From Russula earlei (Eukaryota; Basidiomycota; Agaricomycetes; Russulales; Russulaceae): a stretch of 64,000 nt of DNA. Positions 1-12,968 of the stretch are shown piece after piece (position 1 is the stretch's first letter; each line of letters opens with the position of its first letter). The stretch lies in NCBI GenBank assembly GCA_025769875.1, contig JAGFNK010000020.1, positions 62,001 through 126,000 of the forward strand. Direction: 5' to 3'. Below the pieces are notes generated by a model, which worked only from the letters and a program-made list of their open reading frames with translations, ran no database searches and was not told the origin of the DNA. A program made the translations under genes and the position numbers.

Positions 1-557
1 TACGGTGAGTGATCTCCATTCTCGATTGACATTCCTAGGGTCAGGAGATTTCACGCACTCGGTGGCATCATTCCCATTCCGCGCCCAGCTGGCATCCCGC
101 GACCTGGGCCAGGAGGGAGCTGTAATGTACGAGGAAAGTGAAACGAGGTTTCGGAAATTTTGAAGCCGGTGGATGGGTTACACATACCGCACTTTTTTTG
201 TCGTCGTCCTGAACGGGTGGAGGCCCTTCCACAGACAGTGATACGACGGTTTCACCGCGGAGAATTACAAGTCCTAGGGACCGTTTCATTTCCTGCTCTG
301 GGCCAGCCTCCGTCTCTCCTGGTTTCTTCTTTGGCCTTATACGACGAAACTCTTCACAATCGGCAAGGACGAGGTTCATATGCCTGTCAAAGGCAAGCAT
401 TTGGCCGATGAACGCGCGTCCGTCGTTGATCGTAACCTTGAGCCTCCAATTAATAAGGCCGAGCATTTTCCCACCTTTCGATTTCGGAGGAGGCTAGAAA
501 ATATAAATGAGCATGATCGTTGATTCATAGATGAGGGAGATAGCGTGCACGAACCAT
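1..557 (-). CDS. SMB1: Small nuclear ribonucleoprotein SmB (5' part; gene runs off the left edge)
   Basis: Core spliceosomal Sm protein that joins the heptameric ring on U1, U2, U4 and U5 snRNA. The Sm1 motif (INWRLKVTINDGRAFIG, then FDRHMNLVLADCEEFR) and Sm2 motif (LGLVILRGETVVSLSVEGPPP) are clear and match the SmB/SmN class. A short exon at about 75-105 encodes a Gly/Arg/Met-rich piece (GRGMPAGRGMGMMPP), typical of the SmB tail. I place the start at 557, in a CACCATGG context, followed by a short intron to about 495. The next exon reads PPPKSKGGKM into the Sm fold. An ATG at 466 inside that exon would be an alternative start, but it loses the usual basic leader. The C-terminus lies outside the window. 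The gene is divergent from the nitronate monooxygenase, with 240 bp between starts. Identification is strong; the first exon is inferred. Confidence 0.9.
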
Positions 558-797
558 GGTGAATAGCAACGAGGTGGTCCCAAGCACGAGTCTGTTTTTT
601 CGTTGTCGTCGAGTCGAGGACGGTTATGACTCCCAAACAAGCGCAAATACCTCGCCAGCCACCGGAGATGACGGACCGTATATCCGAGCCCGGACTCTTG
701 TGCGGTGCGTGCTTTGAGCGATGACCAGCAACTCCTTTCACGATTAACATGAGTACGATTCAAACGGATTTCACCCGCCTCCTGGGTATTACAACGA
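558..797. promoter_or_regulatory. Divergent promoter region SMB1 / nitronate monooxygenase
   Basis: This 240-bp gap separates the two divergent start codons and must carry both promoters. I see no clear TATA box or named operator. Confidence 0.4.
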
Positions 798-2113
798 ATG
801 TCTGTACGATCAATACCCCTGCGTGCTAAACTACCCATTCTAGGTATCCGAACGCCTATTGTGCTCGCTCCAATGAGCGGTGCGAGCGGAGGTGCACTTG
901 CCAGCGAAGTTTCCCTCGCCGGCGGCTTCGGTTTCTTGGCACCAGGTGAGGCATGCCCCTTTCCAACGCAGACGTGGTGAGCCCGACGGACGGGCGTGTT
1001 GTTGGTGGCGCCATTTCCATCAGCCTACACAGGGGTCGAGAATTTCAGGGACGAGTTCGACGTCGCACGGTCCATCCTCAATGTTCCCTCAGGCCCGCTC
1101 CCGATCGGGGCCGGTTTTCTCGGGTGGAAGCTCGAGGAAGCGCGGTCTCCGCACGTCGCCCTTCTCGAACTGGCACTCGAGAATGGCGTGCGGGCGATCT
1201 GGCTCTCCTTCGGGGAAGACCTCGGCCGCTGGATCGAGCTCGTCCGAATCCACGACGAAAAATCTGGCAAATCTCCGAAGACGCTCGTCTTCGTCCAGGT
1301 CAATTCCGTCGACGAGGCGCTCATTGCCGCATATACGTGGAAGGTCGACGTTCTCGTGGCACAGGGTACGCCACTAGAAACGTCCTTCGAACCCCCTCCG
1401 CCCTGACCGCATCACTCGTCACTCACTCATCTCTCTCTCCCTCCCTCCCCCTTATCATCATTCGCCCTTTACCCCCACCGTTTCAGGCATCGAATCGGGC
1501 GGACACGGCTCATCTCATGCTCCACCCGTCTTGAATCTCGTCCCTCAGGTTCTGTCCGCCCTCCCCCCGTCGTCAGGGGCTCCGCCCGTGCTCGCGGCCG
1601 GCGGACTTTCCAGCGGCGCGCACCTCGCCGCATTCCTGACCCTCGGAGCGGCGGGGGCCGTGGTGGGCACGCGGTTCCTCCTCGCGGAGGAGAGCCAGTA
1701 CTCGGACGCGCAAAAGCGTGCCATAATCGCCGCCAAGGCCGGCTCCGCCGTGCGATCCTTCGCGTTCGACGAGCTTCGCGGGACGACCGGGTGGCCGGCC
1801 GGGCGTGGACGGACGCGCGCTGGCGATCCCCGCCGTGGCGTCGATCGAAGGCGGCGCCGACGTTGCTCGAATCAAGGAACAAGTCGGAGAGGGGTCGAAG
1901 AAGGGGGACCCCGACACCTGTGATTGCCTGGGCTGGTACGGGGGTGGGACAGCTGGACAGGCTTCAGCCCGCGAAGGTAAGGGGGTGACGCGAACTTCGT
2001 ACCCGTTATGGGTTGACTGCACGCCCACGAACAAGGACATCGTGCGGGAGCTTCATGACGCTGCCGTGGCACGTCTTGAAGCGTCATCTGTCCTAGTCGG
2101 CGATGATGCGTGA
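798..2113 (+). CDS. Nitronate monooxygenase (2-nitropropane dioxygenase family), with two apparent frameshifts
   Basis: FMN-dependent oxidase of alkyl nitronates with a TIM-barrel fold. The start at 798 reads into PIVLAPMSGASGGALASEVS, the usual N-terminal flavin region. Introns follow at about 944-1020 and 1370-1485. The next exon carries the GGHG motif with the catalytic His (IESGGHGSSH), then VLAAGGLSSG and GAAGAVVGTRFL, which bind FMN phosphate. A last intron (1977-2035) leads to DIVRELHDAAVARL and the stop. The frame breaks twice: in the G run at 1801-1803 (between GWPAG and VDGRAL) and in the C run at 1909-1912 (before VIAWAGTGVGQ). Each fits one extra base. Family homology resumes directly after each break, so this is either a very young pseudogene or two homopolymer errors in the sequence. 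Confidence 0.85.
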
Positions 2114-3319
2114 CAACGGCGTCCTGGGAAAAAAGGAGAGAATTGGCTTGGGCCTCTTTTTTTTCGAGGGGTGCCATGATGTGCGGACTATGACCTCAAG
2201 GGTCCCCCGCTCCCAGTAGCCGGTGAAAAGTGTAACCCTTCGACCACTTCGGCGTTCGTGCGACGCTTCGAACAATAGTATCAAGGTTTGGATTCTGGTC
2301 CCTTCTTGATGCCCTGGAACCACCCATCGCCTTTTAGTGAGCGACCGATTGCGTCGGTGCGCCCAGGTTTGTGCCAGAACTCGCAAAACCCAAACTCGGG
2401 GGCGACGTCAGGGGCGGGGGCTTTCTACAGGGGAGACGTGTCAATCGTCAATCGTCGTCATAAGTCTCGGCGATCGAAGTCACTCCGACCCACCCACGCA
2501 AAGTTTTCGTCAGAACAGGGCCCTATCCATCCATCACCCTTATCCCACCCTCCGCGCCAGAACGCAGAAAAGGCGGCGCTTCTCTTTAATAATAACATTG
2601 ACGATGACGCCAGCGGCGAGGGCAGCCCAGACTTTGGGGTTCGCTATCATCTCTATCATTTCTATCATCTATCCTATCATCTTTTTTTTCTTTTCTTCTT
2701 TTCGTCATCGGAGCCCTGACCCTTGATCCTGCGAACCCCCTTCCCACCCCTCCCCCCCCCAATCGTGTGTCTTTTTTTGGGAGAGGGGCGAGAGAGATAA
2801 GCAACGAGCGTCCAGTCCGTCCATATCCGTCCTGAGGGGTGGTGGTCCGAACGTGCGCAAGTCGCGCATTTCCCACGTTCAACAGAGTGGGAAAGGCAAG
2901 TACGGCGTAACCCCGGCGATTGCAGCGAAAGATTGAATCTTTGCTAGGGATGCCCCCTATCATCACGTACCCACCTACGATCGTGCGACCGTTGAACGAT
3001 CACACGCGGTATTTTGCGTCCTGTGCACGGTTTAGTTATGAGGTGCTCCAGCTCGTCGGCAGTACTTGTGCCGAGTGTCCAAAAGAGGCGCCAGACCGAA
3101 GATAAGAGAGTGCGATGCGGTGCGGTGGGAAACACGGGCTCGCATGGCGGGGCTTTAGGTATTTACAACAACTCATACACACTGTATACGACTGCAAGAC
3201 AACAACACACCTCTTCCCTCTTTTCCCAACGGACGATAGAAGGAGAACAAAGTCATGAACGAAGGAAAAGAATCTACAATTGCTGCGATTTCGATTTCGA
3301 TGCCTCCTTCCATCAAAGG
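2114..3319. other. Gap between convergent genes, no gene recognised
   Basis: About 1.2 kb lies between the 3' ends of the nitronate monooxygenase and pyruvate carboxylase. It holds pyrimidine-rich simple sequence, including TATCATC-like repeats at 2645-2685 and a C run near 2752-2760. The open frames here are short, low in complexity and resemble no family I know. It probably serves as 3' UTR and spacer. Confidence 0.5.
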
Positions 3320-6300
3320 CTAGTGCATAATCTCCACCGTCAAGTCTCCCTGCGTTATCGAGTCGCCTGAAATAGTTCACATTAACTCAAGATTTTGGAA
3401 GCGCGATTGGTCACAAGCACGCACCCTCCTGGACCACAACACGTTTGATGTGGCCTGAAACCGGGGCGGTCACAGCAGATTCCATCTGAAATAGGCGGTC
3501 AGTTATCGTGCTAATATCCTATCTCAGTGACGGTTTCAATTACCTTCATGGCGCTAAGGACTGTGGTGGAAAGCACCAGAAATATGAGACCGCACTCATA
3601 CTCATCGCGTGGAACAAGACGTACTGCAGAGAGGATCACCCCTCTTGATCTCCTGACCCTCTTTCACGCGAACCTCCACGACGACGCCAGACATCGGTGC
3701 GCCAACTGAGCCAGGATCGGATGTTGCTTTTTCACGGGAGACGGTTTCCACCGCGGAATTCTTGTCCTCGACGGCTACAGCACGCACCTGCCGTGCCGCA
3801 CCCTAAGCCTAGTCCAGAAATGTTTTCTAGCTGCGTGACTCACCTCGCCATTCACCTCAAACCAAACGTCACGCTGTGCGCGGCCCTCGACCACCGGTCC
3901 CACGGCCATCAACCGGATGATTAAGGTCTTGCCCTTCTCGATAGAAATGTGCATTTCCTCGCCTACGTCTGGGCGGCCGAGGAAATAGCGCGTAGGAATT
4001 ACACTGATCAAGGAGCTTTATTAGCACCGGAACTCCGCGGAGTGGCTTTTGTGTGTTTTACCTCAAGTCCCCATATTTCTGTAGGAACCCTTGGTACTCT
4101 TCGAAGACCTGTCGACAGCACGATTTGGGATGCGGACAACACATTTTCTGTAACAGCTTCTCCTACCTTGGGATACATCACATAAGATGTGACATCTGCG
4201 TCCGTGATATGCTTGCCAAATTTGCTCCGCAACCCAGCCTTGATCTTCTTGAAGTCCAGTGGTGCCAAATTAGCCCCTGGACGTCCATCGATCCGTGGCT
4301 TATTTCGGATGATCTTGGTCCTCAGAGGTTCAGGGAAGCCACCAACAGGCTGACCAAGATATCCCTGGAAGAACTCCACGACCGACGAGGGGAAGTCAAG
4401 CTGATCCGCGCGCTCGAGGACTTGAGCCTTGGACAGCGAATTTTGTGTCATCCATTGAGCAAAGTCTCCGACAACCTTGGATGACGGCGTGACTTTTATG
4501 ATATTGCCGCACTAAGCAAAGAAAATCAGCTTCGGGCTCATATCTCGAATCGAAGGAAAGTAACGCATATACCAGCTCATTGGCTTCTATGTACTTCTTC
4601 TTGATCTCTGTTAAGACGATCACTCAACCACTCATCAATGAATTCGCACCGCGCTGACCTGTCCATTGGGTACCGAGACCAAGTTGAGATGCTTGGAACT
4701 AATGCGCCAAGAGAATCAAAAAAAAAAAATTTCAGAAGCACGCTCGATAAGCACAGACATACCATCAAGTTTGTATACTGGCCTCCAGGCATCTCGTGGG
4801 CGAACACGCTGGAGTCCGATGCGCGAACGTTGGCTTCGAAGCAGCTGTAGAGCAAGCGTACTTGCGTCCAATAAAGGTTGAGAGCCTGTATATCAGCATA
4901 TCGAATGCCAGTGCCAAGACCGGTCTGCTCGAGGGCTAAAGACACAGCACCCATAGGCGGCTGGGATGTCAGACCGGACATACCTGATAAAGTACACCTA
5001 AGCCCTCGCAAGCGTAATGGACAGATCAAAGTGCTCACTGTCAATGGCAACATCGACCACGTCAGCGCCAGCTGCTGCCGCGGCGATCATACTGGCGGTT
5101 GAGATGCCAGCCGTGTCATGGGAATGTACGTGGATAGGCAGATCGGGATACTTGGCGCGAATACTGCTTACGAGTCTGTATATACAAGCAAAACGTCATT
5201 CACCGTCAACGGGGATACATATTGACTCACAACTTGGCAGCCTGAGGTTTGAGCAGACCAGCCATGTCTTTGATGCCAAGGACGTGGATACCCTCTGCAA
5301 CAATTTGGTCTACAAAGTCAAGATAATACGCAAGAGTGTACTTCTTCTCGTTCTTGCTGGCGACGTCTCCGCTGTAGCACACAACAGCTTCGACGACACC
5401 GCCAGCCTTCTTGGCAGCGTCGATACCAAGTTTCATCTGAAGCATGCTCGGTATCACGTTTGTTAAATAAGAGTCAACTTGAAGAAACCTACGTTCTCTG
5501 TGGAAATACAAGTCGGGATCGAAAGTTAGGGGATAGATATTGAGTAGGGCCACATACCGATGTAATTTAACGAGTCGAAGACACGGAAGATATCTAGACC
5601 GTTCTCAACCGCCTTCTTAGAGAAATCGTAGATCGCGTTGTCGCTGTCATACAATTAATTAAACTGCTATATCGAGGGGTGCATTGGCATACGGGTAACT
5701 GGTGTACCCGACACCGTTCGCACCACGCACAAGTGCTTGAAGCGGAATATTCGGAACCAGCCTACGGATGGAACGCTTAACAAGTCTGCGTCAGCGTACC
5801 ATCTGCACCGCTGTCGCCAATAACATACCAGACGCTCCCATGGGTCCTCATACAGGAACCTCATCGCCACGTCGAACGTTGCACCACCCCAACATTCGAG
5901 CGAGTACGCATTTTCGAGCGCCCAGCTCGTCTCCTTGGCAATATTAGCAATGTCGATCGTACGCAGGCGAGTTGCAAGCAGCGACTGGTGCGCGTCACGC
6001 CATGTAGTATCCATGATAAGTGTGCCGGGATATTCACGGACGGCCTTGGCGAAAGCCTCTGGTCCTTTCTCGACGATGATGTTTCGCCAACCACGTTCAT
6101 TGGAGAAAGAAGTGTCAAGCGGGGGCCCACCGGGATCGTCGCGGTTCTGGAACGTGGGGATGACAATATCCTCTTTGAGGCCAGGTTCTCCCTTCACAAA
6201 GTCATGAGATGACCAGTCAGAATAGCAGGTCGAGAGGGGAGAATTACGGTCTGGCCCTTGATGGGACTGCCATTGACGGCAATGTCTCCGAGGTAGGCGA

Positions 6301-8264
6301 GGAGTTTCTGAGCACGGTTTTGCGACTGCACGAGTTTGAACAGATCAGGCGTATCGTCGATGAACTATGACGGGTTTCAGCAATGCAACACAACCCATCT
6401 ACAACACGCGCTCACGGTTGTCCATGTCTTTCCCGCGATGAAGACATCATGCGTCAGCAATCGGAATAAGAAAGGAATGTTCGTCTACAGGTAATTTTTG
6501 AGCAGGATACGCAGATCTACCTATGAAGAACGGACCTTGACACCGCGAACACGAAATTCGACCAGGGCGCGTAGCATCTTCCTGCGCGCAACTTCATATG
6601 TGGTCCCACTGACGCTGACCTTGACCAGCAGACTGTCATAGTGAGGCGTAATCTGTGCGCCCGCGAAACCGGAACTGGAGTCGAGTCGGATGCCGTTTCC
6701 GCCAGCACTGCGATAAACCTCGATCTTTCCCGTATCAGGCTGGAAGTTTGTCGCTGCATCTTCCGTAGTGACGCGACACTGGATCGCGAAGCCGCGCTTG
6801 GTGATCGCGTCTTGAGTCAAACCGAGCTGCGGAAGAGTTGCACCAGCTGCGATTTGGATCTGGGCAGCGACGATGTCAAGTCCGGTAATCTCCTCTGTCC
6901 ATCGGATCGATCAAGGCATCCAGTCAGTTTATGGCAAAGAGCTTGCCTGTGATGGTGTGCTCGACTTGGATGCGAGGATTGATCTCGATGAAGTAGTGTC
7001 TTCCCTGCTGATCAACCAGGAATTCTGCAGTTCCCGCGTTTCTATAGTTGACGCTCTTCCCGAGCTTGATCGCATCAGCCCAAATCGCTTGACGAACCTC
7101 GTCGGGGAGATGAGTCGCAGGGGCCACTTCGACCACCTTTTGATGCCTGCGCTGGACGGAGCAGTCGCGTTCAAACAGGTGCACGAGATTACCCTGGGAA
7201 TCTCCAATGATTTGGACTTCAATATGGCGAGGTCGCTCAAGGAAACGTTCAATGAAGACAGTCCCGTCGCCAAACGCGGACTTTGCCTCAGAAACCGCAC
7301 GCTCAAATGAGTTCTTAAACTCAGACTCTTCGCGCACGACACGCATGCCGCGGCCTCCACCGCCCATAGCGGCCTTGATGATCACTAGTGAGTGTCAATC
7401 CGTGTGACTATATGCGATCCGAGAAGTAGGTAATCACCGGGGAAACCATACTCCTTAATGAACGCGTCCGCGTCCGACCATTTTTCGACGGGTCCGGGCG
7501 TTCCGGGAACGACGGGGACGCCGACTTTCATAGCTAGGTACGTAACGCGCACAGTCAGTCAGCGGATGGTCCGCGTAAGGTTTAGCGTCAGGGAAGAGTT
7601 ACCAAGGGTGCGTGCCTTTGTCTTGTCACCGAGACTGTCGATGACCTCAGGCGTCGGTCCGATGAAAGCAATGCCTGCCTGCTCGACCTTGCGAGCGAAT
7701 TCGGCGTTCTCAGATAAGAAACCGTACCTGAAATGCGGGTGAATCGGGCGGGAATGATAAGGCGAAGACACGTGGCGAATAAGGTCTCACCCAGGGTGGA
7801 TCATGTCAACACCGTGCTCGAGAGCAATGCGAATGATATCGTCCTGCGAGAGGTATGCCGCAACGGGGGTTAGGCCGGCGCCGACACGGTATGCTTCGTC
7901 GGCCTGGGCGAGGGGTTGAGCATGGAACTGCCTAAAGGGACAGTGAAAGTCTCGTACCTTCTGACGGTGAGCGGACATCCGATCCTCATACGAGTAGATC
8001 GCGACTGTATGCATCGCGAGCTCGTGGGCCGTGCGAAAGACGCGGATGGCGATTTCCTAGAGGGGGGTGAAATGGTCTGTGGATCCTTCGCCAAGTTCAT
8101 TATGGTGATCGTACCCCACGGTTTGCGACAAGGATCTTCGTCAGGGGCCCGCCGTGACCAGCCGCCTTGCGGCGCATGGTTTGGATGGAGTGCACAGGCG
8201 TACCTGGAGCACTTGGGGTAGTGGCGAAGATGGGAGCAAGTCTGGGGGGATGAAGGGTGGACAT
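3320..8264 (-). CDS. PYC: Pyruvate carboxylase
   Basis: Biotin enzyme that carboxylates pyruvate to oxaloacetate and refills the TCA cycle; cytosolic in most fungi. The start at 8264 gives a leader ending in [20 protein letters not shown], the conserved biotin-carboxylase entry. Domains in order: ATP-grasp biotin carboxylase ([31 protein letters not shown]), carboxyltransferase TIM barrel ([42 protein letters not shown]), conserved carboxylase domain and C-terminal biotinyl domain. The acceptor lysine lies in AMKMES, and an intron falls exactly after its codon. A last short exon encodes [16 protein letters not shown] and the stop at 3320-3322. At least ten introns cut the gene. It follows VRG4 on the same strand with 350 bp between them. 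All signature motifs are present and no frameshift was seen. Confidence 0.95.
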
Positions 8265-8614
8265 GGTGGGTTCGGACGAGGAACCTGTCAGGAAGGATTT
8301 AGAGGACTTTATAATCGGTTGGGGGATCAGTGCTAAAACCCGATGGGGAGCACGATTAAGAGCCCAAACTCCGTGAGAATGGCCACCTTGGAGTAGCGAG
8401 CAGAGAGGTCGTTTATTTTCTCACAGTTTCACGTCATCGGTGAGGACGACGACGCCTCTACTCCTAGTCCGCGTCCAACCCGACTAACCTAATTTGCATC
8501 GCACCCTTCATTCTCTCGAACAATCTATCTATAGCCGTGTGGTCTGATAGTGATGGGTTGCTTGTAGGAGTCGTCGTCGTATCCCTGACCCCCATAAAGT
8601 CCGAACCCATGGGA
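8265..8614 (-). promoter_or_regulatory. VRG4 3' end to PYC start interval
   Basis: 350 bp between two minus-strand genes, expected to hold the VRG4 3' UTR and the PYC promoter. A pyrimidine-rich tract in PYC orientation lies near 8450-8530. No specific site could be identified. Confidence 0.35.
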
Positions 8615-10256
8615 CTACTCTTTCCGTGTCGTCATGGGTATAATCGTCTCTACCTTCGCCGTACCTTCCGCTTTCTTCTGGTTGTTCTTGGCGATCGCGT
8701 ACAAGATCCCCGCAAAAAAGCCCACTCCTACAGCTGATGTAGACCCGAATGTCACCGGATCCCCGAAAAAGATCATGCCGGATGCGGCAACGGGTAACTT
8801 GTTGAGGGCACCAGTCATGCTACAACAAAGCGGGACCGTCGTCACCGCAAAGGAACACCACAAGTCGAACACCGCTCTCACCTGTACGTTGTGCTACTTG
8901 TCACGCGGATGCACCACGCTGTGGTATATGAAATCCCAACTGCGGCCGCGCCCGAGAATGCGATGGCGAAAAGGAGCAAACTACGTGTCTCCTCTGGGCT
9001 GCACGGCACGGCATCGAAGGACACGTGAGCAAAACTACACGTCCAAGTCGACGGGTGGTGGCGTAGAGTTCACGTACAAATTTCGGTTAAGGCTGTCTGA
9101 TCCCCAGTCTTCGATCACAAGTGAGAAGAGGATTAGAACCGGAATGGAAAGTAGGTTGTTGTAAAACATCGAGTCCCAATCGGAGAAGCCGGTCGCCTTG
9201 ATTCTCTTGCGCATTGCCAAAACCTGTCGATAAACGGCAATCAGCACCATGCGCTCCATCTCGTAATTATCAAACCTATGCACATAGGCGGCACTAGTGA
9301 GGCAGTTAGCGAACATCCAGAGATACCCCACATTGAGAGCGGCAACAGCACTTGTCACAGAACTTAGGTCACCTGCACCAGGGACGGAAGTTGATGCATG
9401 CGAGATGTCACTCCACGCCGCAATAACAGACGAGATAACCTGAACAGGCTCTCAGTGCCAGAGGAAGAAGATGCACCCGGGTCACTGTTACGCACCATAA
9501 AAATAAACGAGACCAACGTCAACGCCGTGACGCGACCACCAAACCATAAAACCTCCCCATAGGCCTGTGATCACCAATTAAATCTCGTCAGCAGAGCGCG
9601 AAATCGAACTTCACGCACAATGAGGATGATGGTCAAGTTCTTGAAAATCGTGTAGACGGGGATGGTCAGAAATTGCTATCATGATCGAACGATTAACCAC
9701 GGCAGAGAAACACATCCGTCGATCGACTCACCAGACTCTTCGAGCCCGAATAGATGACGGTGACCAACAAAAAGCTGATAGGAAACCACGCCTTGGCATC
9801 CGCCATCTCAAAATGTCGGAACGAGATAATGCCGAGCCTTTTCACCGTCAAGACGCACAGAACGCAGACGGTGGACTGGATGGTCAAAAGTAGAAAGTTC
9901 ATGGAAAAGTGGCGTCCTGAGACGACGAACTGCGACCGGTGTCTCAGCGCCCATCATCGCAGCAGAAGCAGCGATAGATGCGAAGCTCATGCACGCACTT
10001 TGTTAACAACGGTCATCAGGATCGACGCTAAGCAGTAGCAGACGATAGATAGACCTAACGCCAACACGTGTTAGCGAGCGAGCAAGGAGAAGGGAGAAAA
10101 CGCGCATCTCCACATGTAGAATTATCACGCACTTGCGGAAGAAATGAGAGGTTCCTTCACGCTCCCCGTCGCCATTGCTTTTCTGAGCACGACTGCGTCT
10201 TGCTCCTCCAGCGGCACGTTTTTGTATTCGCCCCCGCGGTCCTTTGACATAGACAT
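8615..10256 (-). CDS. VRG4: Golgi GDP-mannose transporter Vrg4
   Basis: Antiporter that brings GDP-mannose into the Golgi lumen for protein and lipid mannosylation. The hydrophilic N-terminus starts at 10256 ([18 protein letters not shown]) and is followed by a series of hydrophobic helices cut by short introns. Two family signatures are visible: FYNNLLSIP in the later half and [19 protein letters not shown], where GALNK is the GDP-mannose-binding motif of Vrg4/GONST transporters. The C-terminus ends in a lysine-rich cytosolic tail ([13 protein letters not shown] and on). Length and layout fit the roughly 380-residue family. The gene lies upstream of PYC on the same strand. No break was seen, though I did not resolve every intron. 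Confidence 0.92.
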
Positions 10257-10591
10257 TATTGGGTCGAATGCGGTGGTAGGTTAAGCGTGGCTATGGTGAG
10301 AGGACGGGAAAAGGCTTCAAGCAAAGAATCGTGATGGAAATGGGACGGGGGCAGGGAGAAGGACGCTGGTGTAAGACGGAGGTAATGTTAGAGTTGGCGC
10401 TTACTGCGCCATCATTAGAAGAACCTCTCTTGTCTTGGTTGTTGACACGTCGACACTCACGCATGCTCACGGTTCAAAAAAAAAGGCCCAAAATTAAGTA
10501 AAACGTAGTATAGAAATGAAAGCAACAACGATAAAAGACACTCGTATTAGCGCCTGGAAAATCTGTGGATTGTACACATATTCAAACCCAG

Positions 10592-12843
10592 TCACCGCCC
10601 GTTGATAGTAGCCGTCGAGTCTCTCCTTACGGTCGAGGGACCAGCGGCGAGCGCGCCTGTCTCTGAGTCTGAGGGTATCCTATTAGGGTGTTCAGGAATC
10701 TTTGCAACCTCTTTCTTTGCTTCCTCCCAAGCCTCCAAGTTCTATCGAGCGTTTATCAGAGAGCTGGTTCTCTGTTTCAAAAGGACGGTTGCACACACCT
10801 TCTTGCACCACTCGCGATGGCTACGTGCCATACCAATCGACATTTCACGCAGATCCGCGACCTTTTGACGCTGAAAACGATCCAAGTCGGCTTGGATAGT
10901 GGAGCTGGCGTACTTGAGATCCTGAGCCGAAAGATGAAGAGCGTCCTCCAACTGAAGAGAGATATGAGCCATGTGTCGTAATGCGTACCAAAGGAGTAGA
11001 GTAGCTACCTGTGATATCGTCTCTCTCGTTTTGCTGATACCGCTCCGCCGCGCTGACTCCGGATCCGCATCCATCATGCCGTGAATTGTATAACTCAGTG
11101 CGTTCAAAAAACCCATGCCTGGCGTCCTCCGCTTTACAGGGCTAGGTCCCGGATGTGGCGGGAGAAACACAGTTGCTGGGTTGTCATCTTGTTGACTTCC
11201 TTCTTCCCCTACATCCGTATCCGCGCCAATTGTGTCGACTGCGTCAGGAGAAGTGGGGTCGGTGCTAACAGGGACGGTTGCTGCGATTGAACGGGCACGA
11301 CCACGTTCGAGAGCCTGCTCAAGTCTCTTTGCCTCTCGTTCACTCTTCTCGAGCTCGTCCAGCGCCTCACGGCGTGCTTCAAGCCCATCCTGGGTCATCT
11401 CCAGTTGCACATGCTTCTGATGGCGGTACGCAAGTAATTTCTTGATAATTGATGCAAACTGGGAATACTCGTTTAAAGGTTCTTGCCAGTTTTGCTCGAG
11501 GTCCTGCAACTATTCGGAAGCGCACCAATGAGCGTTATTTGCACGAATGACCTGGACTCGGGGCTTACGAGTCGGGTGGTGTTCATGTACGTGGTGTCAA
11601 TGGCCTGGCCAGTCTTCTCAATCGCTGCAGCAAGCTCGCCGCTCTCATTCAAGCTGAAGCCATTCCATATCGCGCCGAGTTCCATATGATCTTGCGAATA
11701 ATCTATCACGGAGTGGTTGAGTGGCTATATCATACAGAGGACGTAGGGCTGAAACGTGGAACCAGAATGCGAACTCGAACCAAGGACTACTACCCACCTG
11801 ACCACCGCTTCATCGTTCTTCGTGTCACCCTCTCCATCGGACCGCTGAGATGCGAAGCAAATTTGTTGGTAAACACCTCCGAGTCTAAGAATCTTTGATC
11901 CGGACGGCGGAGAGGGTGAGCTGGAGACGGATTTGGCAGCGCCTCGTAAGCAGATGAAGCATTTGGGTCCGTTGGGTTGTGCGCGGGGGCCTTGAGGATG
12001 TTCTTTGGGAGCTGGGAGATAGGGGGCGAATGCAGAACCTCCGTCTGTGCCAGCAGGGGTGAGATTGAAGCTGAACCTCGTTCAAAGGTGTATGCGCACC
12101 CACGACACTTCTCCCTGAAGGAATCGATGAAATACATGCTCGTTGGAGAGAATTGGATGCCGTGCAATTCTGTTGAGAAAAGTCTGCAGCATGCGCTTGC
12201 GCCGTGCTATCATTGACACGTCCTCACGAGCTTTAGCCTGCTTGATAGCATAGTCACTAATCGTCTGCTTTGATGGGATAGGGGGGATGATCAAGGTCGG
12301 GTAGAGCTTCGTTAAGTTGACGCGTAGGGACTCGAACTCTGAGTAACGATGGCGGGCCTCCGCACTCTGTAGGCTATAGGTCAAGATTCATTCAAGGTCC
12401 TTTGCAGTAGACGCACGCCTGAACGGATGACATAGGTGATATAGGGCGAAGTTGCGTTCTCGCTGGTCTTCTGCGCGTCTATGATCTGTAGTGCGTATCC
12501 AGGTCAATCAGTCAGTCAAGAAGGTAAAGTAATCCGAAGGACTTGGGGCACTCACTAAGATCTCGGTATCTTCTCCTGAGTGTAACCACTGATCTCGGGC
12601 ACAGCAGAAACCGCTCTTGGATGTGGGGGTGCGAGGACTATGGCCTGAGCCTTGCGAAGGAAATCCACTTGGCGGCAATGTAGGTTGAGTCGCAGTTTGC
12701 GGAGGGGAAGAGGATAGGATAACGGTGCGGTGTGGGGGTGGGGGTGATGAAGGGGCGGAGACGTCAACATGAGAGTTGGAAGAGGCAGAGGAGAGTGGTG
12801 GATCGGCCGTCGAGAAAGGGTTCTCGTCTTCAGAAGGTTCCAT
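10592..12843 (-). CDS. SNX41: Sorting nexin, Snx41/Atg20 type
   Basis: PX-BAR protein for retrieval from endosomes and, in some fungi, selective autophagy. The N-terminus is Ser/Pro-rich with ENPFSTADPP. A PX domain follows: RHRYSEFESLRVNL, then LYPTLIIPPIPSKQ, which carries the phosphoinositide-binding pattern. The C-terminal half is a long helical BAR-like region (QDLEQNWQEPLNEYSQF, LAYRHQKHVQLEM, ELEKSEREAKRLEQALERG). It has a disordered insert and continues in SSTIQADLDRFQRQKVADLR. A short last exon encodes NLEAWEEAKKEVAKIPEHPN up to the stop at 10592. A split BAR region with an insert fits Snx41/Atg20 rather than Snx4. Assigning Snx41 versus Atg20 would need a tree. Confidence 0.8.
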
Positions 12844-12968
12844 GGCTGCTCACACGCGCTGATGGGAGTAATAAAGGACAGCAATCAAGCCTGCAAGGGT
12901 GGAGGAGCTAACGTCCTGCGAGCGACGACCAACACCGACGAGGCCATTCTATTATTGTGGCTGACAAA

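Noticed and set aside
11700..11800. tRNA-like phrase with GTGGTTGAGTGGCTA and GTTCGAG-like bases
   Set aside because: No cloverleaf could be drawn and the segment lies inside an intron-exon junction of the sorting nexin gene.
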